NCBI GenBank assembly: GCA_014191535.1
Contig: BJHC01000092.1
Span: forward strand, 1-6,235
Direction of reading: 5' to 3'
DNA: 6,235 nt
DNA from: Cyanobium sp.
GTDB lineage: Bacteria > Cyanobacteriota > Cyanobacteriia > PCC-6307 > Cyanobiaceae
Shown here piece by piece: positions 1-5,627 of this stretch. Position 1 is the first letter of the stretch; every line of letters starts with the position of its first letter. Under the pieces are notes generated by a model that saw only the letters and a program-made list of their open reading frames with translations, was not told where the DNA came from and did no database searches. A program made the translations under genes and the position numbers.

Positions 1-242
1 TCTCCCGGGCAGACCAGCAGCGCATCTTCGAGCGCTTTGACCGGGTGGAGAACGCCGTGCACACGGAAGTGGGTACGGGCCTGGGGCTCTCGATCGTGAA
101 GGGGATCCTGGAGAAGCACGGCAGCAGCGTGCGCATGGCCAGCGAACTGGGGGTGGGCACCACCTTCTGGTTCGACCTGCCCCTGGCCCAGTCGGATGAG
201 GAGGAGCTGCGGCTGGAGCTGGAGCGGCGCGAACTGGCCTAG
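1..242 (+). CDS. nblS: Sensor histidine kinase, C-terminal end (NblS/DspA/Hik33-type), 5' partial
   Basis: This is the end of a histidine kinase whose beginning lies off the left edge. Reading from base 3 gives about 79 residues. The visible part is the C-terminal half of the HATPase_c ATP-binding domain: an F-box (IFERFDRVEN), the G2 glycine box (GTGLGLSIVKGILEKHG), and the closing strand with GVGTTFWFDLPL. The phospho-accepting His, the N-box and any membrane or PAS/HAMP segments are out of view. The RVENxVHTxxGTGLGLSIVK pattern is what I know from NblS/Hik33, the cyanobacterial kinase for high light, nutrient and cold stress that signals through RpaB. It usually sits beside kaiC in marine picocyanobacteria as I recall it. 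The charged tail after the domain (EEELRLELERRELA) is short and unremarkable. Its TAG stop lies inside the CTAG shared with the kaiC stop on the other strand. The histidine kinase assignment is secure; the NblS identity is likely but rests on a short fragment. Confidence 0.85.
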   Translation, partial: SRADQQRIFERFDRVENAVHTEVGTGLGLSIVKGILEKHGSSVRMASELGVGTTFWFDLPLAQSDEEELRLELERRELA

Positions 243-1780
243 AGCCGTTCGTCGCCGGAGACCCCCTGCACAATGCGCGACAGCTCGCTGCGCTCGTCGG
301 TGTTGATGCGGTGCGGCACACCGCTGATGATCCGCTCGAAGTTGGAGAACGAATCTTTGATCTCCGGGCCGTTGCCCGTGATCATGAATTCGCGGATGCC
401 CTTGTCGTGCCAGGAGCCCCGCATCTTGAACACGTTGAGGGCGCGGGCCATCTCACCGCGGATCTCCACGTACTGCAGCAGCAGGATCGTGTCGGTGATG
501 GTGGAGATGTGGGAGTCGGTGATCGAGTGGCTACCCATGAACTCCTCGGAGGTGTTCGTGAAGAAGCCGGCGATCTCCTCCTGCTTGGCGTAGCCCGTCA
601 CGCCGATCACGAACTGGCGGAAGGCGTTGTGGCTGACACCGCGGGCCAGGGCTGAGAGCGAGTCGATCGCCATGCGGGAGGGCTTGAACTGGCCGATCTC
701 GGTCTTGATGATCTGCAGGTGATCCTCCAGACCGGTGGATTCCGGATAGGCGCAGATGATCTTGAGCAGCCCATCGCGCTCCATCTGCTCGAAATCGATG
801 CCCCAGCTGGTGGCGTTGCGCAGCAGCTGGGCCCGGGATTCCTCGTAGGCGAACAGGATCGCCCGCTCCTTGTTGGCGCAGGCGTTCTCCACGAATTTGC
901 TCACCAGCAGCGTCTTACCCGTGCCGGTGGCGCCGGTGGCCAGGATGATCGAATCCTTGAAGAAGCCGCCGCCGCACATCTCGTCGAGCCGCGGCACCCC
1001 GGAGCTCACGCGCACATTGGAGCTGCGCTGGGTGAGCCGCATCGCCCCCAGCGGGAAGATGCTGATGCCGTGGGAGCCCATGGTGAAGGGGAATTCCCCC
1101 TTCATGTGGGTGGTGCCCCGCAGCTTGAGGATCTCCACCGTGCGGCGCCGGCGCTCCCCTTCGAGCACGTTGCGCAGGATCACCACGTTGTCGGAGACAA
1201 ACTCCTCCACGCCGTAGCGGGCGATGGGCCCGTACTCATCGATGCGCTCGGTGGTCATCACCGTGGTGACCCCGATCTCCTTGAGCCGGGCGATCAGCCG
1301 GAAGATCTCGCGGCGCACCACCGACACGGCGTCGTACTGCTGGAACACCGCCGTGATCGAGTCGATCGCCACCCGGCGCGCCTTGTACTTACGAATGGCG
1401 TAGTTGATCCGCTCGATCAGGCCGGAGAGGTCGAAGCTGCCGGCCACATCCTGGCCTTCCGGATCGGGTGAGGCGTCCAGCAGGAACAGCTTGTCCTGCT
1501 CCACCATTTCCTGCAGGTTCCAGCCAAAGCTGGAGGCATTGCGCAGGATGTCGAGGGGGGATTCCTCGAAGGTCACGAAGATCCCCGGCTCATCAAACTG
1601 GCGGATGCCGTTGTAGAGGAAATTCAGCGAAAACACCGTCTTACCGGTGCCCGAGGTGCCACTGATCAGGGTGGAGCGACCGATCGGCAGGCCACCCTGG
1701 CAGATGTCATCGAAGCCCTCGATTCCGGTGGGCAGCTTTTGCACCGAGGAGAGCAGATTCTGGGAGCTGGGGTCCTGCAT
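239..1780 (-). CDS. kaiC: Circadian clock ATPase/autokinase KaiC
   Basis: KaiC is the cytoplasmic hexameric core of the cyanobacterial clock. It is a tandem RecA-fold protein whose CI ring is a slow ATPase and whose CII ring autophosphorylates and dephosphorylates. At 513 residues it is full length (519 in S. elongatus), with a steady offset of five residues. CI has Walker A GTSGTGKT at 41-48 and the catalytic glutamate pair E72/E73. CII has Walker A GATGTGKT at 283-290 and glutamates E313/E314. The phosphorylation sites are S426 and T427 in SHISTITD, matching S431/T432, with T421 matching T426. The C-terminal A-loop and KaiA-binding tail (about 483-513) are intact. The ATG is the first start giving a normal N-terminus. 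The ribosome binding site is weak: AAGG at 1792-1795, 11 bases upstream. The gene is last in the kaiABC run, 62 bases after kaiB, and its stop overlaps the stop of the opposing kinase gene. Confidence 0.99.
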   Translation of the reverse strand: MQDPSSQNLLSSVQKLPTGIEGFDDICQGGLPIGRSTLISGTSGTGKTVFSLNFLYNGIRQFDEPGIFVTFEESPLDILRNASSFGWNLQEMVEQDKLFLLDASPDPEGQDVAGSFDLSGLIERINYAIRKYKARRVAIDSITAVFQQYDAVSVVRREIFRLIARLKEIGVTTVMTTERIDEYGPIARYGVEEFVSDNVVILRNVLEGERRRRTVEILKLRGTTHMKGEFPFTMGSHGISIFPLGAMRLTQRSSNVRVSSGVPRLDEMCGGGFFKDSIILATGATGTGKTLLVSKFVENACANKERAILFAYEESRAQLLRNATSWGIDFEQMERDGLLKIICAYPESTGLEDHLQIIKTEIGQFKPSRMAIDSLSALARGVSHNAFRQFVIGVTGYAKQEEIAGFFTNTSEEFMGSHSITDSHISTITDTILLLQYVEIRGEMARALNVFKMRGSWHDKGIREFMITGNGPEIKDSFSNFERIISGVPHRINTDERSELSRIVQGVSGDERL

Positions 1781-1842
1781 GAAACGGTTGGCCTTAAGGG
1801 AAATCTAGGTAGAACGCGAGGCTGAGGCAGCAAGGCAACGGT

Positions 1843-2190
1843 TCACATCGGCTCCCCCTCGGCGTAATCCGAACCGGTGGGATCCCCCATGGCCTCATCA
1901 CTGAGCTCCTCATAGAGAAGGTCGAGACCGATCAGCACCCGCTCCCGATCCGAGAGGTCGCCGATGATCCGCCGCACCGGGGGCGGCAGGATCTTGGCCA
2001 GGGTCGGGGTGGCCAGGATCTTGTCCTCCTCCGCCAGCTGCGGATTCTTGAGCACGTCGATCACCTTGAGGGCATAGACGCCACGAAATTCGGTGTCGAG
2101 GATGTTGCGCAGCGTTTTCAACGCCCGCATCGAATTGGGGGTATTCCCCGCCACGTACAGCTTGAGGATGTAGGTCTTGCGCGGGCTCAT
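1843..2190 (-). CDS. kaiB: Circadian clock protein KaiB
   Basis: KaiB is the thioredoxin-like, fold-switching clock protein. In its rare monomeric fold it binds the CI ring of phosphorylated KaiC, traps KaiA there, and engages output kinases. The first ~95 residues follow the S. elongatus protein almost residue for residue ([20 protein letters not shown] at the start, [18 protein letters not shown] at 49-66). The residues whose mutation biases the fold switch in model KaiBs are all present: Y7, G88, D90 and Y93. At 115 residues it is about 13 longer than the S. elongatus protein (102). The excess is an acidic tail, about 95-115 ([20 protein letters not shown]). The start codon directly follows the kaiA stop (TAAATG) and has an exceptionally strong Shine-Dalgarno sequence inside kaiA, so translation is probably both coupled and independently strong. 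kaiC follows after 62 bases, with no terminator seen in between. Confidence 0.99.
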   Translation of the reverse strand: MSPRKTYILKLYVAGNTPNSMRALKTLRNILDTEFRGVYALKVIDVLKNPQLAEEDKILATPTLAKILPPPVRRIIGDLSDRERVLIGLDLLYEELSDEAMGDPTGSDYAEGEPM

Positions 2191-3090
2191 TTAGATCACC
2201 TCCTGGGAGGGCAGCTGGCTGTCGTCGTTGGGATCAGGTGCCTGAGCAAATGCATCCGGTGCAACCCGCAGCGGCACGTCGGGCGGCACCGAGCGGCGAT
2301 ACATCTCACAGAGGTGGGCCATGACATCAAGCAGAGCCAGGCGGTAGTCCTGCAGGAAATCGTTCTTGTGACCCTCCAGCTTGAGCTGCTTCCAGAAGAC
2401 GTCAATCAGGTCGACGTGAATTTCCACCACCTTGTTGATGGGCAGATCGCTGAAGAAGGCGCTGTGCACAAAGCTCTCGATCGCCTGGTTGGCGGCGGCC
2501 GGATCTTTGAAATAGCTGATCAGCAGATCGCGGTAACTGCGCTCCAGTGACCGCAGCAGCTCATCGCGCTCCGGCTGGGGCAGGTTGCGCAGGAACAGGG
2601 AGGGGTCGCGCTTGTAAAAGACCCCCAGATAGCCCAAGCGCCCCTGCAGGCGGTTGGTGAGCCGCCAGGGCTCCGGCGTGGCCGACGCGGCCTCCGCCTG
2701 GCCGTCCGGCCCGGCGGCACTGGACAGGCCGCGGCGCAGGAAACGGGATACGGCCGCATCCACGCTGTAGGTGATCTGCTCCAGTTGGTCCTGGGGGAGA
2801 TGCACCTCCGCCTCGTGATAGTCGACGCGGCCGCTCACCTCACCCACCACCACGGCCGGCAGCACCAGCCCCTGGTTGCGCAGGTCGTCGTAGACCTGCG
2901 GCGAGATCGACCCCTGCTGCAGCAGCACCACATCAAAGGTGTCGCGGCGCTGGATGAGCTCCTGCACCGGATCGGGCAGGGAGCCCAGATCCTCGAGGCG
3001 ATACCGCCCACCCTTGAGCCAGCTGCGGCAGGCGCGCTCGAGGCGCGGATCTGAGAGCAGCGAGGCGATCGTGAGAGCCGGCTGGGACAT
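2191..3090 (-). CDS. kaiA: Circadian clock protein KaiA
   Basis: KaiA is the dimeric clock activator that binds the KaiC C-terminal tail and drives CII autophosphorylation. The N-terminal pseudo-receiver domain occupies about 1-120. The position where a true receiver carries the phospho-accepting Asp reads [10 protein letters not shown] (52-61), so there is no acceptor. A linker rich in Ala, Gly and Glu (121-140) follows. The C-terminal four-helix dimerisation and KaiC-binding domain runs about 143-269 and is strongly conserved: [20 protein letters not shown] (151-170), [18 protein letters not shown] (219-236), and [20 protein letters not shown] (248-267). The S. elongatus protein (284 aa) stops just after this last helix; here about 29 further Pro/Asp-rich residues follow (271-299). 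It is the first gene of kaiABC, its TAA abuts the kaiB ATG, and no good ribosome binding site precedes its own ATG. It is divergent from rplU. Being full length, it implies a self-sustained oscillator rather than the KaiA-less hourglass of Prochlorococcus. Confidence 0.98.
   Translation of the reverse strand: MSQPALTIASLLSDPRLERACRSWLKGGRYRLEDLGSLPDPVQELIQRRDTFDVVLLQQGSISPQVYDDLRNQGLVLPAVVVGEVSGRVDYHEAEVHLPQDQLEQITYSVDAAVSRFLRRGLSSAAGPDGQAEAASATPEPWRLTNRLQGRLGYLGVFYKRDPSLFLRNLPQPERDELLRSLERSYRDLLISYFKDPAAANQAIESFVHSAFFSDLPINKVVEIHVDLIDVFWKQLKLEGHKNDFLQDYRLALLDVMAHLCEMYRRSVPPDVPLRVAPDAFAQAPDPNDDSQLPSQEVI
2194..2204 (-). promoter_or_regulatory. Extended Shine-Dalgarno sequence of kaiB, inside the end of kaiA
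   Basis: Read on the minus strand this is AGGAGGTGATC, complementary over 11 consecutive bases to the usual 16S rRNA 3' tail (GATCACCTCCT). The AGGAGG core ends 8 bases before the kaiB ATG, close to ideal spacing. The same bases encode the last codons of kaiA (Gln-Glu-Val-Ile-stop). It fixes the kaiB start and predicts efficient initiation. None of the other starts in the window has anything comparable. The pairing itself is read directly; the effect on expression is inferred. Confidence 0.9.
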
Positions 3091-3234
3091 GAGCCGTGGT
3101 CAGGCCCTGGCAACGACCACAGTGTTGACGACCCGGAGGTCAACAGTGGAAGATCATTGTTTGTCTTTCGATTGCCGTGCGGCAGGCCGAAAGGTTGGCC
3201 CTGTGCCCGCCTGCCTGTCCACGCCCTGACGCCC
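3091..3234. promoter_or_regulatory. Divergent kaiA / rplU intergenic region
   Basis: This 144-base spacer is the only sizeable non-coding stretch in the window and must hold the promoters of the leftward kaiABC run and the rightward rplU run. It has a locally AT-richer patch at about 3150-3175 in an otherwise GC-rich region, and a dyad at 3117-3149. Both arms of the dyad contain TTGAC when read outward on either strand, resembling sigma-70 -35 hexamers. I cannot place a convincing TATAAT-like -10 for either direction, so no exact promoter is claimed. The function follows from the divergent arrangement. Confidence 0.6.
3117..3149. repeat. Interrupted inverted repeat (possible operator) between kaiA and rplU
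   Basis: The left arm TGTTGAC (3123-3129) and right arm GTCAACA (3139-3145) are perfect reverse complements separated by 9 bases. The pairing continues with CCAC (3117-3120) against GTGG (3146-3149), after a 2-base bulge (AG) on the left. That makes 11 paired positions in all. It lies 27 bases or more upstream of the kaiA start. It has no T-run, so it does not look like a terminator. It may be a regulator binding site or a chance dyad; the function is unknown. Confidence 0.4.
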
Positions 3235-3600
3235 ATGAGCACAGACGCCCAAGCCGCCACCAACGCGGGCCCCTACGCCATCGTTGAGACCTCCGGAACC
3301 CAGGTGTGGGTTCAGCCCAACCGTTACTACGACCTCGACCGCATCCATGCGGATGTGGACAGCAGCGTCACCCTGGAGAACGTTCTTCTGGTGAACGACG
3401 GCAAGGCCGCCAACGTGGGTCAGCCCTATGTGAAGGGCGCCACCGTGGAACTGCAGGTGATGGCCCACCGCCGCGGTCCCAAGGTGATCGTGTACAAGAT
3501 GCGCCCCAAGAAGAAGACCCGCCGCAAGAACGGCCACCGTCAGGAGCTCACCCGGGTGATGGTGAAATCCATCAAGGTGGGCGGCAAAGCCCTGGCCTGA
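3235..3600 (+). CDS. rplU: 50S ribosomal protein L21 (bL21)
   Basis: bL21 is a bacterial large-subunit protein that binds 23S rRNA during assembly. The 121-residue protein has a short non-conserved N-terminal lead ([12 protein letters not shown]), then the family core: [24 protein letters not shown], the ENVLLVNDG strand, a [28 protein letters not shown] stretch in segments of conserved basic residues, and the lysine/arginine-rich loop [16 protein letters not shown] that contacts RNA. It is somewhat longer than E. coli L21 (103 aa), mainly at the two ends, as is common in cyanobacteria. I chose the ATG at 3235. An in-frame TTG at 3157 would add 26 residues with no family resemblance. No strong Shine-Dalgarno sequence precedes the ATG. 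It is first in a rightward run with rpmA, the usual bacterial rplU-rpmA pairing, and rpmA follows after 37 bases. Confidence 0.98.
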   Translation: MSTDAQAATNAGPYAIVETSGTQVWVQPNRYYDLDRIHADVDSSVTLENVLLVNDGKAANVGQPYVKGATVELQVMAHRRGPKVIVYKMRPKKKTRRKNGHRQELTRVMVKSIKVGGKALA

Positions 3601-3637
3601 ACCGCAGCAGCGTCCCGACACCAACACTCCCTGAACC

Positions 3638-3902
3638 AGGGCCCACAAGAAAGGCAGCGGCCCCACCCGCAACGGCCGCCGACTCCAACTCCAAGCGCCT
3701 CGGCGTCAAGCGTTACGGCGGTGAAACCGTGAGCGCCGGCTCCATCCTGATCCGCCAGCGCGGCACCTCGGTGCTGCCCGGTGTGAACGTGGGCCGCGGT
3801 GCCGATGACACCCTGTTCGCCCTGGTGGACGGCATCGTGAGCTTCGACACCATCAAGCGCGGCCTGCGCACCCGCAAGCGCATCAACATCGCCGTCGGCT
3901 GA
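3638..3902 (+). pseudogene. rpmA: 50S ribosomal protein L27 (bL27), reading frame broken in this sequence (lost start codon plus 1-base insertion)
   Basis: bL27 is the small basic protein whose N-terminal tail reaches the peptidyl transferase centre. Two frames are needed to read it. Bases 3641-3679 encode [13 protein letters not shown], the classic bL27 N-terminus. Bases 3681-3899 encode [14 protein letters not shown] through to RKRINIAVG, fully conserved. The extra base lies in GGCCGCCGAC (about 3676-3680), where GGCCGCGAC is expected. The codon where ATG should be (3638-3640) is AGG, with an in-frame TGA just upstream (3632-3634). The downstream frame also has no ATG, GTG or TTG between the rplU stop and the homology. 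With both changes reverted the product is 87 residues, the normal length. A Pro also stands where I expect Ser (GSGPT for GTGST). The gene follows rplU as usual. Because the remainder shows no decay, I favour a local sequencing or assembly error over a true pseudogene. Confidence 0.9.
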
Positions 3903-3945
3903 GCACCGCTGGCAACATGGGCGGCTGGCTCGCCTGCACAGCACC

Positions 3946-4824
3946 TTGACCTGCGGTTTTCTGGTGCTCGACAAGCCAGCCGGTCTGAGCTCCCACGGCT
4001 GCGTCAGCCGGGTGCGGCGCGCCTACGGCCTCAAACGGGTGGGGCATGGCGGCACCCTGGATCCCGCCGTGACCGGTGTGCTGCCGATCGCCCTGGGCCC
4101 CGCCACGCGCCTGCTGCCCTACCTCAGCGGTGAGAAGGCCTACCGCGGGCGGATCCAGCTCGGGCTCAGCACCGACAGCGACGACCTGGAGGGCACGCCG
4201 CTGCAGCAACGCCCTTGGCCGGACCTTGCCAGCGCCGATCTGGAGCGGGCCCTGGAGCGCTTCCGCGGCCCCATTGCGCAGCGGCCACCCGCCGTTTCAG
4301 CGGTGCACGTGAACGGCCAGCGGGCCTACAAGCTGGCGCGCCAGGGGGAGCAACTCAACCTGCCGCCCCGGCCCGTGACCATCCACCGCCTGGAGCTGCT
4401 GGCCTGGGATCCAGCACTGGGGCAGCTGGAGCTGCTGGTGCGCTGCTCCGCCGGCACCTACATCCGCTCCCTGGCCCGCGATCTGGGGGAGCTGTTGGGC
4501 TGCGGCGGCTGCCTGGCCAGCCTGCGCCGCACCGAGGCCCTGGGCTTTGATCTGCACCAAAGCGTGCCCCTCGAGGCGCTGGATCAGACCACCCCGCCGG
4601 CGCTGGTCTCCCCCCTGCAAGCCCTGGCCCACCTGCCCCAGCATCAGCTGGGCCACGGGGATCTGCCGGGCTGGCGCTGCGGCCGCAGCCAGCCCGGCGG
4701 GCAGGGGTTGGCGCTGGACACCGCGGTGGTGGTGGTGGGCCCGGATGGCAACCTGGCGGGCATGGCCCGACTGCAGAGCGAGGGCCAGCTGCAGCCGCGG
4801 CTGGTGCTCGACGCCGCGGGCTGA
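3946..4824 (+). CDS. truB: tRNA pseudouridine(55) synthase TruB
   Basis: TruB isomerises U55 in the T-loop of tRNAs to pseudouridine and also assists tRNA folding. The conserved N-terminal motif [14 protein letters not shown] (4-17) leads to the catalytic block [19 protein letters not shown] (33-51), with the nucleophile at D39. The active-site tyrosine is in [10 protein letters not shown] (Y66 within 64-73), and the late motif [17 protein letters not shown] (166-182) is the family's GTYIR segment. Length (292 aa) is normal for a cyanobacterial TruB. The C-terminal ~80 residues are weakly conserved, and I do not see a clear PUA domain. The start is uncertain: TTG at 3946 puts the conserved GFLVLDKP at residue 4, and there is no in-frame ATG or GTG back to the rpmA stop. 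The nearby ATG at 3917 is out of frame and meets TGA after ten codons. The gene begins 43 bases after rpmA and ends 29 bases before yebC, consistent with one rightward transcript. Confidence 0.95.
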   Translation: MTCGFLVLDKPAGLSSHGCVSRVRRAYGLKRVGHGGTLDPAVTGVLPIALGPATRLLPYLSGEKAYRGRIQLGLSTDSDDLEGTPLQQRPWPDLASADLERALERFRGPIAQRPPAVSAVHVNGQRAYKLARQGEQLNLPPRPVTIHRLELLAWDPALGQLELLVRCSAGTYIRSLARDLGELLGCGGCLASLRRTEALGFDLHQSVPLEALDQTTPPALVSPLQALAHLPQHQLGHGDLPGWRCGRSQPGGQGLALDTAVVVVGPDGNLAGMARLQSEGQLQPRLVLDAAG

Positions 4825-4853
4825 TCCCTCGCCTCCTCGCTTCCGCTCCGCAC

Positions 4854-5627
4854 ATGGCCGGCCATAGCCGATGGGCCCAGATCAAACGCACCAAGGCGGT
4901 GGTGGATGCCAAGCGCGGTGCGGTGTTCACCCGCCTGGGGCGCGAAATCATGGTGGCGGCCCGCTCCGGAGCCGACCCCGCCGGCAATTTCCAGCTGCGC
5001 ACCGCCATCGAGAAGGCCAAGGCGGCCCGGGTGCCCAACGCCAACATCGAACGGGCCATCGCCAAGGGCTCAGGCCTGGGGGGCGCTGACGGCAGCCAGT
5101 TTGAGGAGGTGCGTTACGAGGGTTATGGGCCCGGCGGGGTGGCGGTGCTGATCGAGGCGCTCACCGACAACCGCAACCGCACCGCCGCGGAGCTGCGGCT
5201 GGCCTTCAGCAAGCACGGCGGCAACCTCGGCGAAACCGGCTGCGTGGGCTATCTGTTCGACCACCGCAGCGTCGTGCGCCTGGAGCAGGACGACCTGCAA
5301 GAGGAGACGCTGCTGGAGCAGCTGCTGGCCTTGGAAGAGGGGGGCGGCCCCCAGGTTCTGGGGTACGAACTCGACCCCCAGGGGGCTGAGGTGATCAGCC
5401 CGTTCGAGCGGCTGGAGGCCCTGCAGGATCACCTGCGTCAGCAGGGGCTGCCCGTGGCCAGCTGGGAGCACCGCTGGATCGCCCACACCCCCTGCCGGCT
5501 GGAGGATCCGGAGCTGCTGGCCCAGTGCCTGAAGCTGCTGGATGCCCTCGAGGAGCTCGACGACGTGCGCAGCGTCACCGCCAACCTGGAGGCGGACGAG
5601 GCGCTGCTGCAGGCGGTGGTCAGCTGA
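4854..5627 (+). CDS. yebC: YebC/PmpR (TACO1) family protein
   Basis: The product (257 aa, family usual 240-250) opens with the signature [12 protein letters not shown] and [16 protein letters not shown] (17-32). It continues with [18 protein letters not shown] (52-69), the [28 protein letters not shown] region (88-115) and the [13 protein letters not shown] element (123-135). It then has a less conserved acidic C-terminal half. Family members were first described as DNA-binding transcriptional regulators (PmpR). Bacterial YebC and mitochondrial TACO1 have more recently been linked to relief of ribosome stalling at proline-rich stretches. The sequence does not decide between these roles, though its place after rplU, rpmA and truB fits a translational one. 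It is soluble, with no signal peptide or membrane segment. The ATG at 4854 matches the family start exactly and has no Shine-Dalgarno sequence. Its last 8 bases overlap the end of the opposing nagB. Confidence 0.97.
   Translation: MAGHSRWAQIKRTKAVVDAKRGAVFTRLGREIMVAARSGADPAGNFQLRTAIEKAKAARVPNANIERAIAKGSGLGGADGSQFEEVRYEGYGPGGVAVLIEALTDNRNRTAAELRLAFSKHGGNLGETGCVGYLFDHRSVVRLEQDDLQEETLLEQLLALEEGGGPQVLGYELDPQGAEVISPFERLEALQDHLRQQGLPVASWEHRWIAHTPCRLEDPELLAQCLKLLDALEELDDVRSVTANLEADEALLQAVVS

Noticed and set aside
719..1471. Long open frame (250 codons) on the + strand opposite kaiC
   Set aside because: It is antisense to an unambiguous kaiC. The product is His/Gly/Asp-rich without family features, typical of shadow frames in GC-rich DNA.
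1781..1842. kaiB-kaiC spacer as a terminator or separate kaiC promoter
   Set aside because: I see no stem-loop with a T-run and no credible -35/-10 pair. The only palindrome is the short CCTTAAGG (1792-1799), which also supplies the weak kaiC ribosome binding site.
3157..3234. 26-residue N-terminal extension of bL21 from a TTG start
   Set aside because: The extension has no resemblance to bL21 and would cover the presumed leader and promoter region. The ATG at 3235 gives a normal-length protein.
3306..3637. Open frame joined upstream of rpmA, overlapping rplU, that could supply an N-terminal extension to bL27
   Set aside because: It is the rplU coding sequence read in the wrong frame. The true bL27 N-terminus is visible in a different frame at 3641-3679, so a frameshift explains the picture better than a fusion.
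4724..4739. GGT-repeat run in truB
   Set aside because: This is only four consecutive valine codons (VVVV) in GC-rich coding DNA, with no wider tandem structure.
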